Below the pieces are notes generated by a model. It worked only from the letters and a program-made list of their open reading frames with translations, was not told the DNA's origin and did not search any database. Of a DNA stretch of 64,000 bases, positions 33,067-46,253 are shown in pieces (position 1 is the first letter of the stretch; each line of letters starts with the position of its first letter). The position numbers and the translations under genes were made by a program. Origin of the DNA: Sipunculus nudus (taxonomy: Eukaryota > Annelida > Sipuncula > Golfingiida > Sipunculidae); contig CM049320.1 in NCBI GenBank assembly GCA_026874595.1, positions 45,268,714 to 45,332,713 on the forward strand. Reading direction: 5' to 3'.

Positions 33067-34448
33067 TATTTTGGGTACACAACTGAATTTTAATTGATTA
33101 AATAAAGTTATATCCCTGAACAAGGCCTACAGGCCTAATGCGAACCTGTGCAGTGAGATTTCACCAGGTATAATGCTTCAATGCTGGACCATTACTTTTC
33201 AAGAACATCGTGTGACATGTATATGAACAATGCAAGTAATAAACACTTAGAACAAGAAAAAATTAAACAAACATCACTGCTGCAATTCTGGCATGGGTGC
33301 ACACAACACAAAAACTAGAATATGGGTAGTCAACAAGTGACTATGTGTATCCTCCAAAATCAGAGTGGGAAAGGTGAAGTGAGGCATGGATTGACTGGCA
33401 AGGGGAAATAGAGTGAAGTGTGTTGCATAATAGCCTGGATGTCTGCAGCCGAAATGTGTATGTAGGTTGCGCCACCTACCATAAAATCCAGAAAGCTGTC
33501 CAAAATGTATAAACATGCAAAATTTTAGGCAGATAAGTCAAACCACTACTGAGATATGAGTGATTTTAGCCCACGGCAGAAAAAGACCCTGTGCAAAAAT
33601 GGTGGCAGGTGGCGCCACCAATTTTGTGTATGATTAAGGGCTATAAGAGATCTATACACATGCAAAATTTCAGGGGATATGTCAAACCAGTCCTGAGATA
33701 TAAGCCTGAATGTCTGCAGTGTATACATAAATGAAGGTGGCGCCACCTGCCACAAAATCCAGAAAGCTATCGAAGATGTATAAACCTGCAAAATTTTAGG
33801 CAGATATGTCAAACCTCTGCCGAGATATGAGTGATTTTATGCCACGGCAAACAAACAGACAATGCTGTGCCAAAATGATTGCAGCTGGCACCACCAGTTT
33901 TGTGTATGATAAAGAGCTATGTGAGATCTATAAACATGCAAAATATTTGCCAAATCGGTCAAATGGTTCCTGAGATATGAGCTTGGATGTCTGCAGCCTA
34001 AATTTGAATGTAGGTGGCGCCACCTGTCATAAAACAAGAAAACTGTCAAGGATGTATAAACCTGCAAAATATCAGGTGGATAAGTCAAACCAGTGTGGAG
34101 ATGTGTGATTTTATCCCAAGGCAGATGAACAGATGGACGCTGTGCAAGAATGGTTGCAGTTGGCGCACCAGTTTTGCGTATGATAAAGAGTTATGGGAGA
34201 TCTATACACATGCAAAATTTTGGCCCAACTGGTCAAATGGTTCCTGAGATATGAGCTTGGATGTCTGCAGCTTAACCGTGAATGTAGATGGCACCACCTG
34301 TCATACCATCAAGAAAGCTGTCCAAGATGTATAAACATGCATAATTTCAGGTGGATAAGTCCAACCAATCCAGAGATATGAGTGTTTTTATCCAAAGGAA
34401 GATGAACAGATGGAAGCTGTGGAAAAATGGTTGCAGGTGTTGCCACCA

Positions 34449-37400
34449 TTTTTAGCTCAGCTGACTATAAGTCATCTGAGCTAAAGTCGTGGTTCTTTGT
34501 CCGTCGTCCGGCCATCCGTCTGTTAACAGGGCACGTTTAAAAACCGTTGGACCTACGAATCCAAAATTCTGCATACCAATTGATGTCCCCAAAATCTCCT
34601 ACCATACCAAAAATTGGGTCATTAGGACTTCGTTCCTTTGAGATATTAAGGAAAAACCTCCATTTTCCATAAAAAAGCCATTGTTACACTTCAAAGCTGC
34701 CTAATATCACAACCACTGATCTGTTTTTAATCATATTTAGTATTCATATTTTTCCATACATTTTCTGTGCACATACCAAAAATTAGGTTAGTATTTGGTA
34801 TTATTTTGAAGCTATGGGCCCAAATATAATGCAGTTTCTTAAAAATCAGGAAATATATTTGCTCATGCACTTAACATGAGAATTGCTGAGGCTGGAGACT
34901 TTTTTTCAGGAATATAACTTTATTTAATCAAGATTCAATTGTTTACCCAAAATTAGATCTGAATTTTGCAATTTTTTCAAGTTATTAGCATAAATAAAAA
35001 TCAGTACCTTAAATTTTGTCCAACTTTGGCAATGGCACGTTTTTTCCCTGTAAGCACTGTTGATTTAATTTTCACAGCATATATACATAAGGATTTAATC
35101 TTTTTAAATCTGAAATTTCAAAGGAATTGTTTGAAAAGAGTAGCTTTTATTCAAGTTTTCATACACCATGTCAAGTGTTGTTTACATCTGGCCCACCTAG
35201 TAATACAGTCTTCACTTGCATTATGTAACCCACCCCAGGCAGCTTGCCTTGGCTTAGCTTGGCCACTACTAGCAGGCTTCCCCTCTGCCCAGCACTCCCA
35301 GCCCCCCCCCCCCCCCCCCCCCAGCTGGTGCATAAACTAGATGAATGTTATAATTTTCTGTATTTTATTTTATTTTTGGCTATGCTACATTTTAGATTTT
35401 GTATTGTACCACCAGGGTTACAATGATTAAAGTGCACATTTAATTGTGTCCACAAAGTGATGTATTGCTATGAAAGTGTGGATGTTCATCAGAGTGCTCA
35501 TTAAAGATTTTAATTTGTTTGACTTATAACTCATGGTTGTATCAGTTGTTACATGATACTGGCTAAATAATCAAAATTTATTTTGCTGATCCTTTATTTC
35601 AGATCATAAAATTAACCATTCCCAACTCCAGTTTGCTCCTGGTATAATATATTGGGTGTTTTGATCCTTGGATTAATTTTAACACATGTATTAGTTTCAT
35701 ATTTGAGAATACTTTTCTTTTTTCCTGATACCATTTAAATAAATAAAAATATTTAATTTTTTTCTGTTAGTGCTGTGGATTTAATTTTCACAGCATGTAC
35801 ACATTAGCATTTCATCTGTTAAAATCTGAAATTTGAAACTAATTGATCAAAAACTGTAGATTTTATTCTCGTTTCCAGGTACCAAGTCTTCATAGGGGAC
35901 TCTTAAATTCTATGCATGCCACACATACCAGAGGCCAAAGCGAGGCCAATGGGGAATAACAAAGACACGTGCTCACTTGTCACAGCAGTAACACATGTGC
36001 TGATACAGTTTAGCTCAGCAAGGCAGGTCGTGTCACAGCCTATTCTGTATCTTCATCCTACTCATTTACTAATTGGACATCAGATTTGATTTTTCATTAG
36101 TTTTCATAAGTGATCCAGGTAGAAAGAAACAGTGGAAATTACTAATTAATTCATACATCTGGATGAGGGACTCTTTGTGATTGTGTGTTCATATGTTCCT
36201 GGTTTGGTCTGCTGTTTGTTATATTTGTTCATAGAATTAAGTAAATGAACAACCATTTTAGAACAATGATTTTTAATGATCTGTATCAATTTATAAAGGC
36301 ACATATTAAAATATCATTTTTACATGGTCCATGCCCTCATTTGTTTTGCCTTACTTTTATTATGTACGTGTCAAGATATTTTAAAATACTGTGCTGTTTC
36401 ACAAAATCTGTGTCCATACACATGCAATTAATTGTACTTTATTAAAATAAATAAATAACATAAATAAATAATGATAGAAGACTACCAACATATTTAACTT
36501 GATGGTGACATTTAGCAAAGATCTGCATATAGTTTTTACCAGCCAAGCATTGATCCCCTTACTGGTTTATAGATAATAGATACATTGGTATGTCTCAATT
36601 GGTTGAAGGGGCTTACATTTTATATTACCAAAACTTAATGTCATCATTTTATCTCATTTTTACTTGAGGCCCTCTAAGATGGCATCTGTGGAAAGCTTTA
36701 AGACCCTTAAATTACATGATTGCGAAACAATTATAGATATATCCCCACATGACCAGCCTAGACCCACTGCAATTTAAAGAATATTTAACTCATGCAATTC
36801 TTGTGTCACCGTTTCCATTGTTTGTCAATGCAGTTTATGTCACACAGCTGTAGGACACGCCGTCAGTATATTTTAACTCTTTATTCATAACAAATATGAA
36901 GTTTTAGTATATGACACATTACTTTTCATATTCGATTTATAAAGAATTTTTGAAGGAACTAACCTGAGTTAAAAGGTGTGGAGCTGGTGAAGTGTTGAGC
37001 ATTAATTAAAATGAATATATTATTCCATAATTCATACCTTACATATTTTTATATTTTTTTCTCAAATTATGTAAAGTCTTGCTGGAAGAAGGTGTCATTT
37101 ATAAAATTCTGTTTCTGCCCATGCACTAATATAATCCTTGCCATGCCCAGGAACTCACCATATCACTATCTAATGAGGAGCGATATATTTTTTTAAATGA
37201 CCTGTGACATAGTGTTTCAATTGACAGCTATGTGTTGGTTATGTCACTAAAAATACAGTGTATTTTCTATTGGTGCCAGATACAGCATACCTACATCTAT
37301 ATTTTTAATAGGCTTGTGAATAGAAAACATTTCATAATTTTATTTCAGAACACTTTTAACAATCACAGAGGCAGACATGTTTCATTTATGCTTTATTAGT

Positions 37401-39639
37401 CTTTATTAAGTTAATGATTTCATAATGGCAGTATAAGCAGCGTACTGCCGAAAGTGTTTTGGTGTGTGTGTCTCTCGGTGCCTACTGTACATGAAACAAG
37501 AAACTTAGTATTAATGTACACAATCAGAGGAACCACGCACAGACCACCTCATTCTGTGCCGTCTGGAATGTGTATCAGTCAGCACCTGTGCCCGACACTT
37601 GTATATCTTGATATTTTAATTGACCTCGGGCAATTAATGGCATCCTGTGGTTTGATTCATAGCTAGCATAGACCGTAGAGTCAAGTAGATGTGAGCCCAA
37701 GGGTCTTTAACTTTATTATGTTAAGAGTCACTGGAAAGTACCTCCCTTACAAGTCGGGTTCACATTGTGCTCATAGCAGCAGATTCCTTTGGGTTATATA
37801 CTTCTTTCCAGATGCTTTTAACAAAATTTGTATGTAAGCATTTACAAATTTGAAGTGGATAAATGGAACAACTGACAGGTCTGTGTTGCTGTACATAGCC
37901 ATGGTGAGTGAGCACGTGCTCCTTGTTATTCCCAGTAAGCCTCGCTTTCGCTAGCTGATTAATTATTCATGAGGAATATTAAGAATCCCCTATTGTTTAC
38001 ATCAGGTCAGGATAAATGCAGTGTACTGGGCAGTTTCATAACACCTTCAGGTCTGACCTACTGCCACTGTGAGTGTCTGGGTCAGGCTTGGTCAGGCAGT
38101 AATTACCAGAGAGCCTCTCTTTCTCTCTCTCTCTCTCTGGCAGTCCAGCTCTCTCTTTCTCTCTCTCTCTCTCTTTCTATCTCTCTTTCTCTCTCTCTCT
38201 GTCTCTCTCTCTCTCCTCTGCTTTTTCTCTTTCTCTCTCCATCTCTCTCTCTCTCTCTCTCTCTTACCCTTATTGCCTCCCTTCCTCCCTCCATCCCATT
38301 CTGTTGACAGGTACTATAAACTAGATACATTAGCTATAAATGTTGATGCAATTTAGAAATGTGAATCAACTGAAATATTCACAATCACATGTATGTTATA
38401 CTGTGAATTTATAGTAATATTCGTAAACCTGGATAAAAATTATGTCATGAAAAAAAGGAATAAATGCAAATATTGTTAATTTTTTATTGGCTTAGTAGAA
38501 TGGGGAAAAAAAATGATTTGCTTTGTTTCTCCATCTTTCTGTCTCTTTTAAATATTTAATGTTCATGAATAAACTTTTTTTTAAAAAAAAAAGCACTGTT
38601 GAATTAAATTTCATATCCTGTATGTATATGCAAGGGTGTTGTAACTCTCACCATCCCCTTCTTCATCCCACTGAGGCTTTGCTCCTTGGCACTGTGAACA
38701 ATAGTTCTATGGCTATAGCATAAAATTTAATAATTAAAGAAAATATCTGCAGAGAGACAGAGGCGTTGTAACTCTGATTATAACACAACACCCCCCCCCC
38801 CCCCCCCAATCAAGTCATTGCACCTGTGGAGTGGGGACGTTATGGCAACTGTATCTTATCATAAAATTGATAAAAAAGGTTTACCAAATAAATTGGATCT
38901 CATCAGATAAATGTGTAAACTGTTGAACTGTCAACAGCTTATCAAAAATGTAACCAATGGAAAGGCATGGTCAGATCTCAAATATTATTTGCAACATTTT
39001 CTTCAATCATATAAACCAACCATGGCCCAAATTGCCTCTTCCTCTCAAACTTTATCTACATTTCATCATATTTTTAATATTTTAACCTTCTAGGTGGTTC
39101 AGTAATGTTGACCATTTGTCCATAGGTACCTATGTACATGCCAGAAATTATGTCAATATTGTGTAATATGTAGACGTGAGGGTCATCAAAATAATGTACC
39201 TTGTCAAGACCTATCTTGTCAAGATATCATGTCATACAGTCACAAATTCATAAATCCCCTCATCAGCATAGTTAATCATAACCTTGTATCTGTCAAATTG
39301 AAAGCTTGCAGTTTTCCATACACTATAGATCCTTCAACAAATAGCCTTATCATCATTATACCACTGCTTAGTATACTGTCATTGCATTCATATTTGCTCA
39401 AATAAATTGTTTTTTTTCGACCCCTCCCAAATAAATAAAAAATAAACCACTATATTTTACTCCATATTAATCCATCAGTCAGAGTATTTCATATATCATT
39501 TACTCACATATTACATTATAGAAGCCCAACATGACCATGATATTCATAAGCTTTTTCTACTCAATATAGTATAACAATGGTGATACATTTATAGTCCAAT
39601 CATGATCAGCTGAGCGCCGTGACCCATGGGTCCCTTGTT
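34449..39639 (-). mobile_element. Family A element nested in family B
   Basis: The reversed right end TTTTTAGCTCAGCTGACTA begins at about 34449, and the reversed left end GACCCATGGG then TCCCTTGTT ends at 39639. The interior is mostly AT-rich DNA without a supported gene. It holds the C21 repeat (35158-35353), an inverted pair around 35932-35983 and 37905-37957 (AAAGCGAGGC, GGGAATAACAA, CACGTGCTCACT), the CT tract and a C17 run at 38791-38807. It is much longer than other A copies, so it may carry further insertions. Confidence 0.5.
38115..38265 (+). repeat. CT/TCTC microsatellite
   Basis: About 150 bp of CTCT and TTTCTCTC repeats. Confidence 0.95.
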
Positions 39640-40459
39640 AGTATATGTTATAAAGCTTTCCAAGGGTTACATTTGTGCAAAATCTTTAGCCTTATCTGTC
39701 AAATGGTTCCCGAGATATGTGGGTTTATGTGTGGAAACAGACGCACAAATGGATGCTGGGCAGAGAGGAAAGGTCAGAGGTCAACTAAAAATCAGGGCGC
39801 AGCAGTTCACATTTGACCGATCATAATTCCGAATTAAAAAAAAATTCTGCCCAGTGGTTATGGAGGAGTTCTCTGGAAACCTATGCGGCGATGGTGGCAG
39901 CGTCAACGTCCGACTGAAAACATAGTATCCGCAAAACTCCGTTTTATATATAACAGTCTTATATAAAACAAAGAGATATATACTTAGGCCCAATGTCAGA
40001 CTGATATGTAAAACCCCTCTTGTGAAATAAGCAGGGACATACACTGTGCAAAAATTATTGTAGGTGGTGCCACCAGTTTTGTACACTATAAAGCTACCCG
40101 ATATGTATAAACATACCCAATTTTAGGCTGATATATCAAATTCCTCTGTAGAAATAGGCAGGCGCATACACTGCAAAAGTCAATGTAGGTGGCACCGCCT
40201 GTCTTGTAAATGAGAATACCATCAAAGATGCATTGACAGGTATCAGTCCAATACATCAAACTTCCCCAGAGTTTGATGCACTGGGCTGACAAGGCTTAGG
40301 TGAGTAAGGCAGTTGCCCCGAGTGACCTGTGACAAATTGCTGCCTCAAGCTACTGCACTGAGTGAACTCTTGACCTGCACCTGGCTAGACTGAGTGAACT
40401 TTTGACCTGTACCTGGCAGCACTGAGTGAACTCTTGACCTGTTGCATAATCTGATACAG

Positions 40460-40486
40460 TTGGCAGTCTGCCAAAGCTATAAATAG
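40460..40486 (+). promoter_or_regulatory. NF1-like palindrome followed by TATA motif
   Basis: TTGGCAGTCTGCCAA (TTGGC-N5-GCCAA) is followed two bases later by CTATAAATAG. The same pair recurs at 46227-46253 and 63241-63267. Function is unproven. Confidence 0.4.
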
Positions 40487-42207
40487 ATTCAGGCTGAACA
40501 TTGGTGCCAAATATGATGCAGTGAGCAGTCTGCCAAAGCTATAAATAGAATGCAGCTACTGCACTGAGTTAACTCTTGATCTATACCTGGCTGCACTTCT
40601 TCAAATCCTGGCACTGTGCCAAAACTATTTATAGAGCTGACATCATCTTGCCTAATGGCCAACATCAAGGCACTGGCAATCTGCCAATGGTAAACCGAGT
40701 GCTGCCATCTGTACATAAAAGTGGTCCCTACTTGAAATAACTTTGAAATTTATTTTCACAATACAAAATGCTTTTCAGCTGACTTTTAATAAAAAAGAAA
40801 TCAGGAATATATGTAAAATTATTATGGATGCATACTATATGCAAATTTTAAATACAGATAAATATCATTGATGGCAAATTCTTGAATTAAGTTGAGTAGG
40901 GATACCAATAATTCATAATCCACATACAGTTGTCTTTATATAGCCACAGAGAGCTGTATATCCATGATTGTAACATTGCCTGGTATGATGAATAACTTAA
41001 ATCATAAATCTAAATTTTTTAAAAGCTTTTAAAAAAACTTTCTTGTCAATATTAACCAAATATAACCTGAAATCTAAATGTCTAGTGGCATGATGTAATA
41101 GATGCTGATAAACTGGTGCCAGGCTAGATGTAACAGCATCACACAGCTAAATATGGTAAAATGACTCAATTCAATCTCCATAATTCAGCCAAAAATCAGT
41201 CATGTGGAAACATTAATGACAATTATTATAAGAATTATTGTAGGGATTATTCTTGTAAAATATTTAACAAAGTGGCATCAGTAGAAGAACGTTTCGCAAG
41301 TTTATAACTCATATAGGAAGATACAGCAAACTGGCTAATTCAGCTTCCCATAACTCAGCCAAAAAGCACTGAACCAAAACCATTTGAACAAACTTGAATT
41401 TTCAACATCTGAGGATAATTAATGTGTGAGATTTAAATATTTGCCCAATGGTTTTTGAGAAGAAGATCTTTGTAGCCACTGAGTTAAAATGGGCTGTTAT
41501 GGCATATGACTAAATTCAGCTTCCCATAACTTAGCCAAAAGACACTGAAAAGAGACCATTTGAACAAACTTCAGAAAGCACTACCCTAGGATCATTTCTG
41601 TGCGATATTAAACAATTTTGCCATATTGTTTCAGAGAAGAAGTTTTTTGTAGCCCTCAGTGTGATACAGGCAGTGATGACCTCGTACAAAAAAGGCCAAT
41701 GCAGGTGGCGCCACCAATACCTCAATTTCAGATATGACCTATGTGACCAACATTGGCATAAAATTTAGTGATGATAGTTCCAGCCGTTTCTGAGATTTAA
41801 ATTTTAATATGCTTTTTTGCACAGTTAACAAAGTTCAACCTCCTGTAACTCGGCCAAAAATCTCCAAACTGGAACCATTCGAACAAACTTGAGAAAGACT
41901 GTTCCAGGGATCATTTCTGTGAAAAATTGGACAATTTGGCTGGACAGTTTCGGAGAAGAAGATTTTTAAAGCTTTTTAAGCTTTTTTCCTATAAAATCTA
42001 AGAAAATGCAGTTAGAAAAAAATAAACAAAATCTGATATAATTTTTTTGATGACTGATTATTTGCAAAAAATTTGGTGATGCTAGCTCCTGCCGTTTTTG
42101 AGATAGCTTTGGTTAACGTACAGACGACGCTGGAGGTACGACACACAACACACCACGCATGATGGACAATGCTGCACCATCGCATAAGCTCACAGGTTCG
42201 CTAAAAA

Positions 42208-43158
42208 AAGTCTCTAGCTTCAGCAATTTTTATGTTAAGTGAGTAAATTTATTTCTTGATTTTTTACAAGGTGCATTATGTTCGAGCCAATAACTTCAAC
42301 ACATTACACAATACTGAACTTATTTTTGGTATGTACATAGAAAATGAATGGAAGAATATGCATACTTAATATCATCACAAACAGATCAGTGGTTTTGGAC
42401 TTAGGCATTCCTGAATTGTAACAATGGGTATTTATTGGAAAAGGGAGGTTTTTCCTTAATATCTCGAAGGAACAAAGTCTCAGTGACCCAGGGTTCAGTT
42501 TGGTAGGAGATTTTGGGGACATCTAACAGTATGCCAAATTTTTTATTCATAGTTCTTATGGTTTCAAAAAGTGCAAGTCTAACGAAGCCACAGATTGACG
42601 GACAGACAATGGACCATGACTATAGCTCAGATGACTTAAAATAAGCAATACCTCAGTAAGTATTAGGTTTATAATAATCCTGCGATTTAGCCTGATATGA
42701 CCTTGAAGGTCAAGTAAAGGTCATTGATTTTCAAATCCAAGAATTCCCTATCCAAAATATTTAATTATTCTGATTTTCAGCACAATCCATCAACCCATTC
42801 TTGTGAAATCTAATGTTTAATAGAATTGTCACTAAATATGGCCTTATTTAAGGTCAAGGTTGCTCTGATAATAAAGGTCATGACCTGAATTTTAAAAGGC
42901 CTTATCCTATTTTATTCTATTTATCTGCACAAATGTAGGAAATCTGTCCATTAGTTTTTTTAATTCTGACACTATTGTCAGGTGGTAGTGATTGGGGCAT
43001 AAAACAGCAGGAAAACAAGTAAAGGATTACAGATGGCACCACCAGTCTCCCACATAAGACAAGGCTACGTGTAAAATTTGAAAATGATCCTTGAAATCTT
43101 TGAGATATCTCATCTGAAAGAAACTCTGTGGCGGCGGGGTGACCATGCCTAAATCAAA
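42208..43158 (+). repeat. Right-arm fragments of families A and C
   Basis: 42230-42640 resembles the A right arm, ending in a decayed TATAGCTCAGATGACTT. 42700-43158 carries AGGTCA-type half-sites and a GGCACCACC unit leading to the C hairpin at 43159-43185. No gene. Confidence 0.45.
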
Positions 43159-43663
43159 GTATCCCCCAACTTTGTCTGGGGATACAATTATTTTATTAAT
43201 AATATTCCTGTAAAAATTAATAATGATATTACCTACAGACTTCATCAAACCTATTTATTAAGGACTATCAGATGATAGGACCCAAAACTTGCAAGTAATG
43301 TCGCAGTCAGATAATGGTACCATTAATGTCAAAATAATGAATTATGCAGAGCTCATAATTAAAATATTACTGAAAACATCATTCATATGTTATTTACAAT
43401 GCCTATAACCTAGTGTCTATGTTGACTGCAAAATTTGCAGGGGCATAGTCTTAGTGACCTTGTCCTGTGTTTGTTCAGAGAACTTGTAACAAAATACTAC
43501 AACCTCATTCTGTGTATGGGAACATTGATACTTTTGACCTTTTATTCTATGGGAAGTGTTACATTGAACTAGATATCATATCATAATATATATTACTCAC
43601 AAATACAGAATTTGAGGAATAAGTTTGTGGGAACCATAGAATGTATTCAGATTTGAATTAAAG

Positions 43664-43669
43664 TTTATT
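43664..43669 (-). terminator. Candidate poly(A) signal of the DDX19-like gene
   Basis: AATAAA on the minus strand about 385 nt downstream of the stop codon at 44051. It is the first canonical hexamer I see in that direction. Confidence 0.45.
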
Positions 43670-44050
43670 CTAAAAATATCCCCTGTAAAGGTGGAACCTG
43701 TTTCACTTTGCGGCATTCGTACACCAGTTCAGTATCACTGACAATGACATGGGAGCTGTTTGACTTCTCACTATGATGACAATATGTGTTTAGCCCTTAG
43801 CTCAAAAAACAGAGTTCACTATACACTGCATTCAGCATTGTTGGTTAATTCTGAATGAAAAATAACAAAAAGTTTAATCAGATGTTTGAAGGCCCATTAG
43901 TCCAAAATGTTCAAGCCTACATGTCAAATGGACAAAGCTCACTGAAGAGCTTTTAAGAGTTTGGGTAAACCCTATGACATATTAGAGAGGAAGTCCTATA
44001 GAGGAAGATGACATGTTATCTTTGGCTCTGTTATCCAGCAGATCAGTCCT

Positions 44051-44112
44051 TCAGGTTCCTATCTTCTCAATCTCATCAACATCCTCTGCATCAAGTTGTA
44101 AAATAGGTTTAC
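44051..44112 (-). CDS. DDX19: Last coding exon of a DDX19/DBP5-like RNA helicase gene
   Basis: 62 nt on the minus strand: two bases finishing a Gly codon, then 19 codons ending QLDAEDVDEIEKIGT, then TGA (44053-44051). Vertebrate DDX19 ends with the same kind of tail (LDTDDLDEIEKI). The acceptor TTGTTATGTTGTAG| lies at 44113-44114 and upstream. The two leading bases GT complete the single G left by the exon at 54236-54427, so the phases agree. Dbp5/DDX19 acts at the cytoplasmic face of the nuclear pore, where it releases export proteins from mRNA with Gle1 and inositol hexakisphosphate. The match of sequence, order, strand and phase makes this assignment strong for so short an exon. Confidence 0.85.
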
Positions 44113-44405
44113 CTACAACATAACAATACACTTACTGTCAAATATAAAATATCAATATTAATCATTCTGTGGTTGCCTTCATACTTGCCACAGTTAAGCA
44201 AATACCCATGGGTCAAGGTGCTCAGTTGAAATAATAATAAGGCCTACAGGCCTAATGCGAACCTGTGCATTGGGAAATACACCAGGTATAATGCTTTGAT
44301 GCTGGACCATGACTTCTCATGTATATGAACAATGCAGGTACTAAACATTTTGAATAAGAAACAATTACACAAACATCACTGCTGAAATTATGGCAGGGGG
44401 GCACA

Positions 44406-45668
44406 CAACACAATTAGGGACCCTTGGGTCTCAACACTCAGTTGAATTTGTCTATACGGATTTTTTGAAAGAAATTTTTCAGAATGACAGTCCTGTGACC
44501 TTAACCAATGACCTTGTAACCAAAAAATCTTAGAACTTAATATCCTTGAACTTGCAGCATTAAGATTATTGTAACAATCTTTTAAAAAGTGACCTTGACC
44601 TCTGACCAGATAACCTCAAATTCTACAGGTTTCCTCTCTTTGGGAAAGTAAACCATGTGTGAATGCTGGAAAGTTCAGGATGAAAAGTTTGATTTACAGT
44701 GCATCCACAATCTTTTTAAAGATGTGGCTTCTGTGACCTTCAACTTATATCGCTGGACCCTTAAAATCAATATGAATTTACATATGTGGTTGGTCATTAT
44801 TAAATCAAGTTTGAAGCCAGTCTGTCTATCCAAAGCATAATTATCATCCATAAACTAATTTATAAATGGATGGGCCCTGTGACCTTGACCTTTGACCCAA
44901 AATCAAACAGAATCTTCCCCTAGTGGCAGGTTAGCAATATCTTGAAGATGGAAGGTTTGTGATGAAAAGTTTGGCTTCAAATGCATACACATTCCTTTTA
45001 AAGAAATGGGTCCTGTGACCTTGACCTTTGACTGTTGGACCCCAAAATCAACATAGTTCTTACTTTAGTGGGGAGCCATTTATAAGTTAAGTTTGAAACC
45101 AATATATCAAATTTAACTAGAGTTATCATCTGGACGGATTGACAGACAGACAAACATACAAATAGACAGACTGACAGACAGGGTGATTAGTATAGGGCAT
45201 CCACTTGTGATCAATAAACACACCAGGTTTTGGGACACCAGATGTAATGACAGCTGAGAAACTGACATGATTGTTGTCATTTTATAGTAAATTAATAGAA
45301 AAATATTTGTTAAAATAGGAAAACCACCACGTTTCAGGAACTGACAAAACTAGTCATGGTCAATATTCAAGGCAAGATTCATGACAAACCATGCATTAAT
45401 TATCAAGATATTGGAGGTTTTGTATCAAATTTTTTACTATTCTGGGGGGTACTTTCAAGTCCGATAGCTCGAAGGAAAAAGGTCGCAGTGACTTAATTTC
45501 TGGTTTCCAAGGAAATTTTTAATTGACCTCCCTGGATATTCACTTAGAAGTTTCTAGGACCAGCTGTTATGAATGTACCCTGCTAATGGATGGCCTGTCG
45601 TCCAGACGGACTACAGACAAAGTGCCATTCCTATACCTCAGTTGACTTACAGTCAGCTGAGCTAAAAA
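44406..45668 (+). mobile_element. Family A element nested in family B
   Basis: 1.26 kb. It starts near TTAGGGACCCTTGGGTCTC then ACTCAGTTGA and ends CAGTCAGCTGAGCTAAAAA. The interior has CTTGACCTTTGACC-type half-site repeats (44480-45010) and a GGGGGGTACTTTCAAG module shared with the 49-53 kb array. The decayed left palindrome marks it as an older or variant subfamily. Confidence 0.65.
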
Positions 45669-46226
45669 TGATTGTAGCTGGCACCACCAGTCTTGTATAC
45701 AACAAAGCTATCAGAGATATATACATATATAAGTTCAGACTGATATATCATACCCCTCCTGAGAAATAAGCAGGGACACACACTGTGCAAAAATTATTGT
45801 AGGTGGCACCACCAGTCTTGTATACGACAAGTATATGATAATTAAAATACGATAGGTATAAATATGCCAAACTTCAGGATGATATATCAAATTCCTCTAT
45901 AGAAATAAGCAGGCACAAAAGTCACACACTGTGCAAATGTCATTGTAGGTGATGACACCTGTCTTGTGAACGAGAAACCCACCAAAGACACATAGACAGG
46001 TCAAAATATTAGGCCAATACATCAAACTTACCTTAAGTCTGATGCATGGGGCTGACCACGCTTAGGTGAGAAAGGCAGTTGCCCCGAGTGAACTGTGACA
46101 AATTTGCTAGCTCAGGCTACTGCACAGAGTGAACTCATGACCTGCACCTGGCTAGACTGGGTGAACTTTTGACCTGTACATGGCTGCACTGAGTGAACTC
46201 TTGACCTGTTGCCTAATCTGATACAG

Positions 46227-46253
46227 TTGGCAGTCTGCCAAAGCTATAAATAG
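46227..46253 (+). promoter_or_regulatory. NF1-like palindrome followed by TATA motif
   Basis: Identical 27-bp arrangement to 40460-40486. Confidence 0.4.

Larger units (their letters stand above)
33119..42207 (+). mobile_element. Family B element interrupted by a family A element
   Basis: The left end AACAAGGCCTACAGGCCTAA then GCGAACCTGTGCA begins at 33119. The right end, CATAAGCTCACAGG then TTCGCTAAAAA, ends at about 42207. The 5.2-kb A element at 34449-39639 splits it: the sequence to its left (ATGGTTGCAGG, GCCACCATTTTT) joins the sequence to its right (AGTATATGTTATAAAGC) to match the uninterrupted 59565-59600. Interior modules are GGTGGCGCCACC units (33300-34448), GGTGGCACC units (40050-40220), TGAACTCTTGACCT units with TATA motifs (40310-40700) and a 1.4-kb right arm. 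Confidence 0.65.

Noticed and set aside
37969-38356. Ser/Leu-rich and Arg/Glu-rich peptides on both strands
   Set aside because: They are readings of the CT microsatellite.
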